Positions 16,227 to 25,944 of a DNA stretch of 33,116 bases are shown piece by piece; the stretch's first letter is position 1, and every line of letters begins with the position of its first letter. A program made the position numbers and the translations under genes. The notes beneath the pieces are model-generated. The model saw only the letters and a program-made list of their open reading frames with translations, was not told the DNA's origin and did not search any database. Origin of the DNA: Flavobacteriaceae bacterium (GTDB lineage Bacteria; Bacteroidota; Bacteroidia; Flavobacteriales; Flavobacteriaceae); assembly GCA_022424955.1 (NCBI GenBank), contig JAKMGK010000009.1:1-33116 (forward strand). The letters are read 5' to 3'.

Positions 16227-16712
16227 ATGACATCAGTAAGACTTTTGTTATTGACGCTTCTAATGTGCTTTCCTTTATTTAGCCTTGCACAATTTATAGG
16301 GTCGAATCAAGTGATTAATAATGGTAGAATGCGCTTTGGTAATGGGACACCTAACACAGAAATTGTTACTACTATCAATGGTGTAAGCCATACACTTAAT
16401 CTTGAAGAAGATTTGTTTTATGATTTAGACGAAGACGAATTTGTTCATCTTTTGCAAAATTATCGCGTTGAATTTGAAGTGGAAGACACTACGGTTGCTG
16501 TGATTGTCTTTTTTGATATCTTGACAGATAGAGACAATAATACTGTTGTAACCTCGCTTCCTAGTGGAGAAAATGGCCCTCTTGCTGTAGAAAATAAAAT
16601 GACCATCAATATTAATGGAGAAGTCACAGAAGTTAACGTTGACAATGCTACAGTGAATTATCCCAATGTTAGTTTTGACAATGGGCAATATTCTTTTAAT
16701 ATTTCTTTATGA
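16227..16712 (+). CDS. Secreted protein of unknown function
   Basis: 161 aa with signal peptide MTSVRLLLLTLLMCFPLFSLAQ; acidic beta-rich body; own terminator downstream. Confidence 0.75.
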   Translation: MTSVRLLLLTLLMCFPLFSLAQFIGSNQVINNGRMRFGNGTPNTEIVTTINGVSHTLNLEEDLFYDLDEDEFVHLLQNYRVEFEVEDTTVAVIVFFDILTDRDNNTVVTSLPSGENGPLAVENKMTININGEVTEVNVDNATVNYPNVSFDNGQYSFNISL

Positions 16713-16731
16713 AAGATTACTTATATCATTG

Positions 16732-16757
16732 AAACCCTCTTTTTAGAGGGTTTTTTT
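16732..16757 (+). terminator. Intrinsic terminator
   Basis: AAACCCTCT-TTTT-AGAGGGTTT plus T-run. Confidence 0.85.
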
Positions 16758-16829
16758 ATGCTTTATCCCTAAATAAGAGCAATAGATTCTCTTTAAGAAA
16801 TACTATCTTTAAATTGATAAATCAATAAT

Positions 16830-17690
16830 ATGCAAACACCAGAAGGATTAACCAGCCTACTTAGATTAAAGCAATTAGATCCCCATCGTTTTGAGGGAGA
16901 AAACTATCAAACAGTTTGGCAACGTGTTTATGGGGGACAAGTTTTAGCCCAAGCATTGCATGCGGCACATCAAACCGTTCCCGCAGACCGATTCGTTCAC
17001 TCACTCCATGGCTATTTTATTTTACCAGGCGATATCAAAACAACCATTGAATACAAAGTAGAAGCTTTACGCGACGGGGGTAGTTTCACCACCAGACGAG
17101 TAACTGCCCTCCAAAAAGGGAAAGCTATTTTTGTTTTAGCGGCTTCTTTTCAAATCCAACAAGAAGCTCTAGATCGCCACACTGCTTCTCCCGCAGCCAA
17201 AGACCCTGAAGGATTACTTTCTGATGTAGATCTTTTAAAGACGGAAGAAGGAATATCTGATAAGATGAAGTTGCATCTTTTAGCGCGTAACCCTTTTGCC
17301 TTTGAGTTTCGTCCTGAAAAAAAATACTCTCAAAAGGTAATGCCCAACGAAAATCGAAATATTTGGTTTAAGTTGAAGAAAGAGATATCATTGGATCAAC
17401 GTCAACAACAAGAGTTTCTGGCCTATGCAGTTGATTATGATCTTTTAGTAATGTCGGTCATTAGTCACTATCAAAACGAATATGATCAACCCTTGCAGGT
17501 CGCCAGTTTAGATCACGCTATGTGGTTTCATCGCCCTTTTGACGTGAATGAATGGTTATTGTTTTCTATGGATAGTCCTAATGTTTCTGGAGCACGATGT
17601 TTAGGGAAGGGCAGTATTTTTGATCGTAAAGGAAATCTAGTTGCTACTGTGATTCAAGAAGGTCTGGCAAGACCATTTAAATTAGATTGA
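16830..17690 (+). CDS. tesB: Acyl-CoA thioesterase II (TesB-like)
   Basis: 286 aa; RVYGGQVLAQALHAA, HSLHGYFILPGD, SLDHAMWFHRPF. Confidence 0.93.
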   Translation: MQTPEGLTSLLRLKQLDPHRFEGENYQTVWQRVYGGQVLAQALHAAHQTVPADRFVHSLHGYFILPGDIKTTIEYKVEALRDGGSFTTRRVTALQKGKAIFVLAASFQIQQEALDRHTASPAAKDPEGLLSDVDLLKTEEGISDKMKLHLLARNPFAFEFRPEKKYSQKVMPNENRNIWFKLKKEISLDQRQQQEFLAYAVDYDLLVMSVISHYQNEYDQPLQVASLDHAMWFHRPFDVNEWLLFSMDSPNVSGARCLGKGSIFDRKGNLVATVIQEGLARPFKLD

Positions 17691-18110
17691 TTCGCCATAG
17701 TGTTCTCTAAGTTGACGAATCCAGTGCGCTGGAATCTCTGCTTTTTTAAGCATTTTAATATTGTAGGCCTTAATGGTGTTGTTAGAAATAGCCACTAATC
17801 TATTTTGAGCGATGCTATACAAATGTGCTTGACATTCTAGTCGGTCTTCTTTTAACTTGACGATATCAAAATCAATTTTAACTGTATCTGGATAAACCAC
17901 CGGAGAAATATACTTGATATCGCTCCAGGCTAGTATAGGGCCTATCTCTGATATGCCCGCTGTTTCGCCTTTCATTAATTGTTCAAAAAGTAAGAGACGG
18001 GTAGATTCTACCCATTTTAAATAAATTATATTATTGACATGTTGCATAGCGTCCATGTCCCCCCAGTGAACACGCACTTCGAGAGAGACAATTGGTTTTA
18101 TCTGCTTCAT
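17682..18110 (-). CDS. Acyl-CoA thioesterase, YbgC/FadM-like hotdog fold
   Basis: 142 aa; VRVHWGDMDAMQHVNNIIYLKWVESTR. Confidence 0.88.
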   Translation of the reverse strand: MKQIKPIVSLEVRVHWGDMDAMQHVNNIIYLKWVESTRLLLFEQLMKGETAGISEIGPILAWSDIKYISPVVYPDTVKIDFDIVKLKEDRLECQAHLYSIAQNRLVAISNNTIKAYNIKMLKKAEIPAHWIRQLREHYGESI

Positions 18111-18868
18111 TATTTTTGTTTTAATTGCGCTGCAAAAGCTTGGACTCTTTTTTTGAGTTCAGGGTCTTTTCCACTAGCAATAAATTCACTCACCATTTGA
18201 TTTAAATCTCGATCGACAAGAGCAAGAAGTTGTTTACGAGCAAGTCTTTTACCCTCGATATAAACTGGTCCATAAACCTGTAGACATTTTTCAAGGTGTT
18301 TTTTGGCTAGGTCTAAGACTTGGTCAGCGGGAGCAATCTCTTGTACAATATTTTCTTCTAAGGCTTCTTTTGCAGAAAAGAGTTTAGCGTTTTGTAGGGC
18401 TTGAAATGCTTTTTGTTCCCCTAAGGTATAGCACCACAAATCCATCATTAATTCTGGCACAATCATGGAAAGTTTAAATTCATGCATCCCAATGACATGT
18501 TTAGGTTCTTCTGCCATAATACGATAATCAGCACAAAGGGTAAGAATTGTTCCACCCGCAGGGGCAAATCCTGTAATGGCACAAACAAAGGGTTTAGGGT
18601 AACGCACCATAGCTTGTAAAGCACCATAATAATCCATCCAGAAGGCATGGGTTTCATCTTCGGTCATCTGGGCTTGTTCGACCACGTCAAGACCAGCACT
18701 AAAGGCACCGGTGTGTCCTGTTAAGATCACTCCTTGAACCAATGAATTTTCTGCCAGGCTTAGGAAGCTTTCTTTTAATTCTCTAATCAATTGATGGGAA
18801 ATAGCATTGACCTTTCCATTGTTCAATTGAACAGTGGCGATATTGTTCTCTACTGTAGTATTTAGCAT
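18110..18868 (-). CDS. Enoyl-CoA hydratase/isomerase family protein
   Basis: 252 aa; GVILTGHTGAFSAGLDVVE, KPFVCAITGFAPAGGTILTLCADYRIMA. Confidence 0.92.
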   Translation of the reverse strand: MLNTTVENNIATVQLNNGKVNAISHQLIRELKESFLSLAENSLVQGVILTGHTGAFSAGLDVVEQAQMTEDETHAFWMDYYGALQAMVRYPKPFVCAITGFAPAGGTILTLCADYRIMAEEPKHVIGMHEFKLSMIVPELMMDLWCYTLGEQKAFQALQNAKLFSAKEALEENIVQEIAPADQVLDLAKKHLEKCLQVYGPVYIEGKRLARKQLLALVDRDLNQMVSEFIASGKDPELKKRVQAFAAQLKQK

Positions 18869-18960
18869 GTTTTTTATTTAAATCCGATTTAATATTCACG
18901 AAGATAGTACTATATTTAGCACTTCTTTAAAAAGAGAAGAACAGTTTTTTTGAAGCATTC

Positions 18961-19623
18961 ATGGAGATAAAAACAAACTATTATACCACTCAAAAGATTG
19001 CACGCTATTCCACTTATGGAACGCTGGGTCCTAAGACTAAATACTTTTGGTTTGCTTTACATGGCTCAAAGATGCTTTGCGAGCAAATGTTATATAAGTT
19101 TAAAGCATTTAATCCTGAAGAACATTTTGTGTTAGCACCAGAAGCTTTGCTTCGCTTTTATGAAAAAGATTTTGGGGGACCCGTTGTTGCCTCGTGGATG
19201 ACGAAGCGAGACCGTCTTGAAGAGATTGAAGATTTTAGCGAATACCTCTCTGGATTATACTCCTCTTTTGAAACGCAACTGCCCCAAGCTTGTGTCAAGT
19301 CTATTCTCGCTTTTTCACAAGGCGGTACAACGGCCTTTAGATGGTTACATACAAGAAAGGTTGAGGTAGATCACTTGATACCATATGCTTGCTGGATACC
19401 TGAGGATATTTCGCTTAGCGAAAGCAAAACAGATTTATCAAAAATTAATCTGTTGTTTACCTATGGAACAGAAGATCAATTCTTAACAGATAAACGCATC
19501 GCAATGGTCAACGAAGTCATTGCGCAAAATAAGTTAACGGTAAAATCATTGCCTTATAAAGGAGATCACCGCGTAAAGAAAGAACAACTTCAAAACATAT
19601 TTGAACACTATATTAAACAATAA
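18961..19623 (+). CDS. Alpha/beta hydrolase (esterase-like)
   Basis: 220 aa; nucleophile-elbow-like ILAFSQGGTTAFRW; terminal GDHRV; FTYGTEDQFL. Confidence 0.75.
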   Translation: MEIKTNYYTTQKIARYSTYGTLGPKTKYFWFALHGSKMLCEQMLYKFKAFNPEEHFVLAPEALLRFYEKDFGGPVVASWMTKRDRLEEIEDFSEYLSGLYSSFETQLPQACVKSILAFSQGGTTAFRWLHTRKVEVDHLIPYACWIPEDISLSESKTDLSKINLLFTYGTEDQFLTDKRIAMVNEVIAQNKLTVKSLPYKGDHRVKKEQLQNIFEHYIKQ

Positions 19624-19625
19624 TC

Positions 19626-20540
19626 ATGGCAGAAAAGAGCTATTGGGAAGGATCAGATCACTATTTGTGTGATACAGAATTAGCACAGGCATTTCACATT
19701 TCTAGAACCTTGGGGATGCCCCTTTTGATTGAAGGAGAACCTGGAACGGGTAAAACAGAGCTTCCCTTTCAGTATGCAAAAGCACAAGGACTAGAACTCC
19801 ATGTTTATCCTGCTGGATCAAAAAGTAACATTGAGCAGTTTGTCGCAAAATTTGATCACGTCAAATATTTAAGAGATTCGCAAGTTGAAATCCTTAATGC
19901 ACAAAGAGAAGAAAAAGGATTAGCCTCAAAAATGTCTACCGCTGGACGTGATACAGAATCTTTAGGAGATTATGTAAGCAAGGGGCCTGCGGCCAAAGCG
20001 TTTAGTTCGCCTAATTCGGTTTTACTAATTGATGAAATAGATAAAGCGCCACGGGAATTTCCTAATGATTTATTGTACGCGCTTAGTCACCGTAAGTTTT
20101 TGATGCCAGAATCAGGTGAAGTAATAGAAGTCTCAGAAGAAGACATGCCAGCCATTGTCATTACTTCAAACCGCGAACAAGAATTACCTACCGCTTTTAA
20201 AGGAAGATGTATTTATCATTACATTCAGTTTCCAGAAGCAGATAAAATGCGAGAAATCATTCAAAAGCACCACCCTAAAGTAAGTGATAAAATTGTTGAC
20301 ACCGCTTTAGATATTTTTTACCAATTGCGAAAAATTGGTTTAGAGCGTTCTCCTACCACAAGGGAATTATTGAACTGGTTAAAATACATCAAGACCTTTA
20401 GTTCAAAAGAAGCCATTGACAAACTCAATGCGCTTGACGGTCTGGGGACTTTGATTAAGACACAGGCAGACTATGAAAAGGTACAACGCCAATTGGCCCT
20501 TGGGGGAGGAACCCCCCCCATGGGAACTTCATTGAACTAA
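19626..20540 (+). CDS. MoxR-family AAA+ ATPase
   Basis: 304 aa; Walker A GEPGTGKTE, Walker B VLLIDEIDKAP. Confidence 0.9.
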   Translation: MAEKSYWEGSDHYLCDTELAQAFHISRTLGMPLLIEGEPGTGKTELPFQYAKAQGLELHVYPAGSKSNIEQFVAKFDHVKYLRDSQVEILNAQREEKGLASKMSTAGRDTESLGDYVSKGPAAKAFSSPNSVLLIDEIDKAPREFPNDLLYALSHRKFLMPESGEVIEVSEEDMPAIVITSNREQELPTAFKGRCIYHYIQFPEADKMREIIQKHHPKVSDKIVDTALDIFYQLRKIGLERSPTTRELLNWLKYIKTFSSKEAIDKLNALDGLGTLIKTQADYEKVQRQLALGGGTPPMGTSLN

Positions 20541-20545
20541 ATCCT

Positions 20546-21868
20546 ATGTTTACCACACTTCCAGAACGTTTTAAAGCTTTTCACCTCAAGGTCGATGTTC
20601 GCACCCTTTTACTTTTGCAAAAAGCCATCGATCGCGAGCTGGTAAAAACAATTGGAGATTTATACAATGTCCTGCGTACCTTTATTGTAAAGAGTCCGGA
20701 ATTAATGGGGCCTTACACCCGCGCATTTTACGATTACTTTTTATCGATTGATATTCGCAACGGCGAACAATTACACGACGCTGTTCTTCGTTCTCAAACC
20801 TTTCAACAATGGAAAGAGCAAAAAGCAGGACGTTTAGAAGAGGATATGAGTCGTAAAGAAATGGCTAACCTATTCTTAGACGAAGTACACATTACCCATT
20901 ATGATATTCAAAAAGTGATTGATGGGAGAGAACTCTGGGAAAAAGATAGTGGTGATGTTGAAGATCAAGATCGCGAAGAGCAAGAAGATAATGGTGAAAT
21001 AAGACCCTTAGATAAAATGGCCGACTATTCTGATTTGACCCTGGAAGAATTAATGGCGCGAATGGAAGAAGTACTTAAACAGCAAAAGCGAGATCACAGT
21101 GGCGGCAGTCACTGGGTGGGTACAGGAGGAATTTCCCCCTATGGACATGGCGGTGCTGCAAAAGATGGTATTCGAGTTGGTGGCAGTGGAGGTGGAAAAA
21201 TGGCCCGTAAAGTAATGGGCGATGCCAACTTTTTTCCAGTAGATTTAGAGACTATTTTAAACGATAATAACATAGACGCTGCATTAGCTTCTCTTAAAGG
21301 AATTATAGAGGAATCGGCACAAGAAACCCTCGATGTGAAAGAAACCATTAATCGCGGTTTAGAACGGGGAGGCTTATTTCTTCCAGAGATTAAAAACGAG
21401 ACCGATGAGAAACTACAGGTTCTTCTCTTTATAGATAATGGGGGGTATTCAATGCACCCTTATATTAAAGCTGTGCAAACCTTGTTTCGCAAAATGAAAA
21501 CACGTTTCGCCTACGATTTAGAAACCTATTATTTTCACAATACCATTTATGGACAAGTTTATAGCGATGCACACCGCAGAAAACGCGTCCCTATTGAACG
21601 CATCTTATCAAAAAGCCCTAATTACAATGTCTTTTTTGTTGGAGATGCTGCCATGGCACCCTATGAATTGAGTAATCAAAGTATGAATACCTACATGGAG
21701 ATGACTAAGCATTTTTCAAAATGTGCATGGCTCAATCCAGAACCATTAAAGTTTTGGGAACACACCTTAACAATACAAATCATTAAAGAACTCATTCCCA
21801 TGGAATCACTTACTCCCGCTGGAATAGAGAAAGCTGTTCTAAGAATGAATAAGAATAGGAAAAAATAA
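20546..21868 (+). CDS. VWA domain-containing CoxE-like protein
   Basis: 440 aa; FIDNGGYSMHPYIKAVQTLF (variant MIDAS), PNYNVFFVGDAAMAPYEL; 5 nt downstream of the MoxR gene. Confidence 0.85.
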   Translation: MFTTLPERFKAFHLKVDVRTLLLLQKAIDRELVKTIGDLYNVLRTFIVKSPELMGPYTRAFYDYFLSIDIRNGEQLHDAVLRSQTFQQWKEQKAGRLEEDMSRKEMANLFLDEVHITHYDIQKVIDGRELWEKDSGDVEDQDREEQEDNGEIRPLDKMADYSDLTLEELMARMEEVLKQQKRDHSGGSHWVGTGGISPYGHGGAAKDGIRVGGSGGGKMARKVMGDANFFPVDLETILNDNNIDAALASLKGIIEESAQETLDVKETINRGLERGGLFLPEIKNETDEKLQVLLFIDNGGYSMHPYIKAVQTLFRKMKTRFAYDLETYYFHNTIYGQVYSDAHRRKRVPIERILSKSPNYNVFFVGDAAMAPYELSNQSMNTYMEMTKHFSKCAWLNPEPLKFWEHTLTIQIIKELIPMESLTPAGIEKAVLRMNKNRKK

Positions 21869-21984
21869 AGGTTAACGACCATTAAATAGATGGCCTTTCT
21901 CTGGAATATTTTTAAAGGAATTTGAATTGACAAAAAAAACTTTAAAAAGTTTCTAGTTTATAACAAGTTAATCATAAAAATTTT

Positions 21985-21992
21985 TAAATTTG
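21985..21992 (+). promoter_or_regulatory. -7 promoter element of tuf (TAAATTTG)
   Basis: Matches TAnnTTTG, 33 nt upstream of the tuf ATG. Confidence 0.6.
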
Positions 21993-22025
21993 CACCTCTT
22001 AAAACACTAAAGAAAAACCTGTATT

Positions 22026-23213
22026 ATGGCTAAAGAAACTTTTGATCGGTCAAAACCCCACTTAAACATTGGAACTATTGGCCACGTTGATCACGGTAAA
22101 ACCACCCTTACTGCTGCAATTACTAAAGTACTAGCAGACGCTGGTCACTCTGAAGCTCGTAGCTTCGACCAAATTGATAACGCTCCTGAAGAAAAAGAGC
22201 GTGGTATTACAATTAATACTTCTCACGTAGAGTATCAAACAGAAAATCGTCACTATGCACACGTTGACTGTCCTGGTCACGCCGATTATGTGAAAAACAT
22301 GGTTACTGGTGCTGCTCAAATGGACGGTGCTATTCTTGTAGTTGCCGCTACAGATGGTCCTATGCCACAAACAAGAGAACACATCTTATTAGGTCGCCAG
22401 GTTGGTGTGCCACGTATTGTTGTTTTCTTGAACAAGGCCGATATGGTTGATGATGAAGAATTATTAGAATTAGTTGAAATGGAAGTACGTGAACTACTTT
22501 CTTTCTACGATTATGACGGAGATAATACTCCTATTGTTCTTGGTTCTGCTCTTGGAGCATTAAACGGAGAACAAAAGTGGGTGGATACTGTAATGAGCCT
22601 TATGTCAGAAGTTGATGCATGGATCGAGTTACCAAAGCGTGACATTGATAAAGATGCATTAATGCCTGTAGAAGATGTATTCTCGATCACTGGTCGTGGT
22701 ACTGTTGCAACTGGCCGTATCGAAACTGGAGTTTTCAATACTGGTGATGAAGTTGATATCATTGGTATGGGGGCAGAAAAACTTAAGTCTACTGTAACTG
22801 GAGTTGAAATGTTTAGAAAAATCTTAGATAGAGGTGAAGCTGGAGATAACGTTGGTATCCTATTAAGAGGGATTGAAAAGACAGACATCAAAAGAGGTAT
22901 GGTAATCTGTAAGCCAGGTTCTGTAACTCCTCACGCTAAATTCAAAGCAGAGGTTTATATCTTGAAAAAAGAAGAAGGTGGTCGTCACACACCATTCCAT
23001 AATAACTACCGTCCACAGTTTTACGTTCGTACAACTGACGTAACAGGGAACATCAACCTTCCTGATGGAGTAGAAATGGTAATGCCTGGAGATAACTTAA
23101 CGATTACAGTTGATTTAATCTCTCCTATCGCATTAAGTGTTGGTCTACGTTTCGCTATCCGTGAGGGTGGTAGAACTGTAGGAGCAGGTCAGGTAACTGA
23201 GTTGTTAGACTAA
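22026..23213 (+). CDS. tuf: Elongation factor Tu
   Basis: 395 aa; [64 protein letters not shown]. Confidence 0.99.
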   Translation: MAKETFDRSKPHLNIGTIGHVDHGKTTLTAAITKVLADAGHSEARSFDQIDNAPEEKERGITINTSHVEYQTENRHYAHVDCPGHADYVKNMVTGAAQMDGAILVVAATDGPMPQTREHILLGRQVGVPRIVVFLNKADMVDDEELLELVEMEVRELLSFYDYDGDNTPIVLGSALGALNGEQKWVDTVMSLMSEVDAWIELPKRDIDKDALMPVEDVFSITGRGTVATGRIETGVFNTGDEVDIIGMGAEKLKSTVTGVEMFRKILDRGEAGDNVGILLRGIEKTDIKRGMVICKPGSVTPHAKFKAEVYILKKEEGGRHTPFHNNYRPQFYVRTTDVTGNINLPDGVEMVMPGDNLTITVDLISPIALSVGLRFAIREGGRTVGAGQVTELLD

Positions 23214-23239
23214 CCAAACAAGTTTTTTAAATGACCCTG

Positions 23240-23268
23240 AGGTGTCCGCCATTGGCGGATGCCTTTTG
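23240..23268 (+). terminator. Terminator or processing hairpin between tuf and tRNA-Trp
   Basis: AGGTGTCCGCC-ATT-GGCGGATGCCT followed by TTT. Confidence 0.65.
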
Positions 23269-23280
23269 TGTCAAATAAAA

Positions 23281-23353
23281 ACGGGTTTAGCTCAGTTGGT
23301 AGAGCACTGGTCTCCAAAACCAGGTGTCGGGAGTTCGAGCCTCTCAACCCGTG
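23281..23353 (+). tRNA. tRNA-Trp (CCA)
   Basis: ACGGGTT...AACCCGT acceptor; anticodon loop CTCCAAA; position before secE. Confidence 0.95.
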
Positions 23354-23372
23354 CAGTTTAAAAGTATCACAG

Positions 23373-23570
23373 ATGGCAGCAATTATTAACTATATCAAAG
23401 ATTCTTTCGAAGAATTAAAAAACAATGTAACCTGGACCCCCCGTGCCGAATTACAGCAATCTGCTGTTGTGGTACTGGTCTTTTCCATACTATTTTCATT
23501 AGCTATTTGGGGAGCCGACACTGTTTTGTCTGGTGTAGTGCAAGCCTATTTTAACCTGATTAACGGATAA
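23373..23570 (+). CDS. secE: Preprotein translocase subunit SecE
   Basis: MAAIINYIKDSFEELKNNVTWTPRAELQQSAVVVLVFSILFSLAIWGAD. True start is 23373; the ORF call at 23259 runs through the tRNA. Confidence 0.94.
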   Translation: MAAIINYIKDSFEELKNNVTWTPRAELQQSAVVVLVFSILFSLAIWGADTVLSGVVQAYFNLING

Positions 23571-23572
23571 AC

Positions 23573-24124
23573 ATGGCAGAAGCAAGCCCAAAAAAATGGT
23601 ATGTTGTTCGTGCAGTAAGCGGTCAAGAAGCAAAAATCAAAGATTATATTGCTTCTGAGATCAACCGCTTAGGCTATGACAGTTACCTAGAAGACATTCT
23701 AGTTCCTACAGAAAAGGTCGTGCAGATTCGCAACGGTAAAAAAATTAACAAGGAAAAAGTATACTATCCTGGCTACATTATGATTAAGGCTGATTTATCT
23801 GGGGAAATCCCTCACGTAATCAAATCAGTAACTAATGTTATTGGCTTTTTAGGAGAAACGAAAGGCGGAGAGCCAATTCCTTTACGTACAGCAGAAGTAA
23901 ATCGTCTTTTAGGTAAAGTGGACGAATTAGAATTAAGTAAAGAACATGTAGCGATTCCTTTTACAGTAGGGGAAAGCATCAAAGTAGTCGATGGGCCTTT
24001 TAATGGCTTCACCGGTACAATAGAAAACGTTAATGAAGATAAACGTAAGCTGCAAGTAATGGTGAAGATTTTCGGAAGAAAAACACCACTAGAACTTAGC
24101 TACATGCAAGTAGAGAAAATTTAA
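23573..24124 (+). CDS. nusG: Transcription termination/antitermination factor NusG
   Basis: 183 aa; KKWYVVRAVSGQEAKIKDYI, PGYIMIKADL, VVDGPFNGFTGTIENVNEDKRKLQVMVKIFGRKTPLEL. Confidence 0.97.
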   Translation: MAEASPKKWYVVRAVSGQEAKIKDYIASEINRLGYDSYLEDILVPTEKVVQIRNGKKINKEKVYYPGYIMIKADLSGEIPHVIKSVTNVIGFLGETKGGEPIPLRTAEVNRLLGKVDELELSKEHVAIPFTVGESIKVVDGPFNGFTGTIENVNEDKRKLQVMVKIFGRKTPLELSYMQVEKI

Positions 24125-24142
24125 ATGTTACTCATATAAATT

Positions 24143-24172
24143 GAATTTCCTAGGCTTCCACTCTGGAAATTC
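24143..24172 (+). promoter_or_regulatory. Hairpin in the nusG-rplK intergenic region, candidate r-protein leader
   Basis: GAATTTCC (24143-24150) / GGAAATTC (24165-24172), 14-nt loop, 20 nt before the rplK ATG. Confidence 0.4.
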
Positions 24173-24191
24173 TCAAATGTAAATTGAAACA

Positions 24192-24629
24192 ATGGCAAAA
24201 GAAGTAGACAAGCTAGTCAAATTACAAGTTAGGGGAGGTGCTGCGAATCCATCGCCACCGGTTGGACCCGCGCTAGGTGCTGCAGGAGTCAATATCATGG
24301 AGTTTTGTAAGCAGTTTAATGCTAGAACTCAAGATAAGCCAGGCAAAGTATTACCTGTTGTGATTTCTGTATACAAAGACAAATCATTTGATTTCGTCAT
24401 TAAGACACCTCCGGCGGCCGTTCAATTGATGGAAGCAGCTAAGGCTAAAAAAGGCTCTGGAGAACCCAACAGAACAAAAGTAGCCTCGGTTACTTGGGAT
24501 CAAGTCCGTACCATCGCAGAAGATAAAATGCAGGATTTAAATGCATTTACCATCGAATCTGCTATGAAAATGGTCGCTGGTACCGCTCGTTCTATGGGCT
24601 TCACAGTTAAAGGTGAGTCACCCTTTTAA
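24192..24629 (+). CDS. rplK: 50S ribosomal protein L11
   Basis: 145 aa; [38 protein letters not shown]. Confidence 0.98.
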   Translation: MAKEVDKLVKLQVRGGAANPSPPVGPALGAAGVNIMEFCKQFNARTQDKPGKVLPVVISVYKDKSFDFVIKTPPAAVQLMEAAKAKKGSGEPNRTKVASVTWDQVRTIAEDKMQDLNAFTIESAMKMVAGTARSMGFTVKGESPF

Positions 24630-24648
24630 TTTTTAAAGAAGAAAAGAA

Positions 24649-25338
24649 ATGGCAAGACTTACAAAAAAGCAAAAAGAAGCACGCGCAAAGGTTGACGCAA
24701 AGAAAACCTATTCGCTAGAAGAAGCATCTGCATTAGTTAAAGATTTAACCAATGTAAAATTTGATGCCTCGGTTGATTTAGCAATTCGATTGGGTATAGA
24801 CCCTCGTAAAGCGAACCAAATGGTTCGTGGTGTTGTTACCTTACCACACGGAACTGGAAAGAACGTTCGCGTTCTTGCTCTAGTTACACCAGATAAGGAA
24901 GCAGAAGCCAAAGAGGCAGGCGCAGATCATGTCGGATTAGATGAATACTTACAGAAAATCAAAGACGGCTGGACCGATGTTGATGTAATTGTAACCATGC
25001 CCAGTGTAATGGGTAAATTAGGTCCTTTAGGACGTGTATTAGGCCCACGTGGTTTAATGCCTAACCCTAAGACCGGTACAGTAACAATGGATGTCAAAAA
25101 AGCAGTTAGCGATGTAAAAGGAGGTAAAATTGATTTCAAAGTGGACAAAACAGGAATCGTTCATGCATCTATTGGAAAATCATCTTTTGATGCCCTTAAA
25201 ATCCAAGAAAATGCAGACGAACTGCTTAAGACCATCATGAAGTTAAAACCTTCTACCACAAAAGGGACTTATGTTAAGAGCATTTTTATGTCTTCTACCA
25301 TGAGCCCAAGTATTTCAATTGACACCAAAATCGCTTAA
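24649..25338 (+). CDS. rplA: 50S ribosomal protein L1
   Basis: 229 aa; [36 protein letters not shown]. Confidence 0.98.
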   Translation: MARLTKKQKEARAKVDAKKTYSLEEASALVKDLTNVKFDASVDLAIRLGIDPRKANQMVRGVVTLPHGTGKNVRVLALVTPDKEAEAKEAGADHVGLDEYLQKIKDGWTDVDVIVTMPSVMGKLGPLGRVLGPRGLMPNPKTGTVTMDVKKAVSDVKGGKIDFKVDKTGIVHASIGKSSFDALKIQENADELLKTIMKLKPSTTKGTYVKSIFMSSTMSPSISIDTKIA

Positions 25339-25359
25339 GATTTTTAAAACGTATTCGTA

Positions 25360-25875
25360 ATGACAAGAGAAGAAAAATCGCAAGTAATTGAAACGCTCAC
25401 GGCTGAGTTAGCAGACGCTAAGACACTTTATCTAACCGATATTGCTGGATTAGATGCAGCTACAACTTCAGACCTGAGACGAGCTTGTTTTAAAGCCGGC
25501 ATTCGTCTTTCTGTTGTAAAAAACACCTTGCTTGAAAAAGCAATGGAAGCATCAGACAGAGACTTTGGCGAATTATCTCAAGTATTAAAAGGGAATACTT
25601 CCTTAATGTTTTCTGAAACTGGAAACGGACCTGCAAAACTGATCAAAGATTTCCGTAAAAAATCGGATAAGCCGATTTTAAAAGGAGCCTTCATTGAAGA
25701 GTCAGTTTATATCGGGGACGATCAAATTGATACCCTTGTGGCAATCAAGTCCAAAGAAGAACTCATTGGAGAAATTATTTCCATTTTACAGTCTCCTGCC
25801 AAAAAAGTTATCTCTGGACTTCAGTCTGGTGGAGGACAATTGGCTGGAATTTTAAAAACTTTATCAGAGCGTTAA
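25360..25875 (+). CDS. rplJ: 50S ribosomal protein L10
   Basis: 171 aa; LRRACFKAGIRLSVVKNTLLEKAM; operon position. Confidence 0.97.
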   Translation: MTREEKSQVIETLTAELADAKTLYLTDIAGLDAATTSDLRRACFKAGIRLSVVKNTLLEKAMEASDRDFGELSQVLKGNTSLMFSETGNGPAKLIKDFRKKSDKPILKGAFIEESVYIGDDQIDTLVAIKSKEELIGEIISILQSPAKKVISGLQSGGGQLAGILKTLSER

Positions 25876-25944
25876 GCCCTGATAACAAATTTGTGTACGC
25901 ACTCAACTAAATAATTATTTAATTAAATTTTTAAAAAATAAATC

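Noticed and set aside
23259-23372. 5' extension of the secE ORF (MPFVSNKNGFSSVGRALVSKT...)
   Set aside because: This is tRNA-Trp translated in frame; SecE homology starts at 23373.
25339-25359. L10-type leader between rplA and rplJ
   Set aside because: The gap is only 21 nt; too short for the known L10 leader structure, and I saw no convincing fold.
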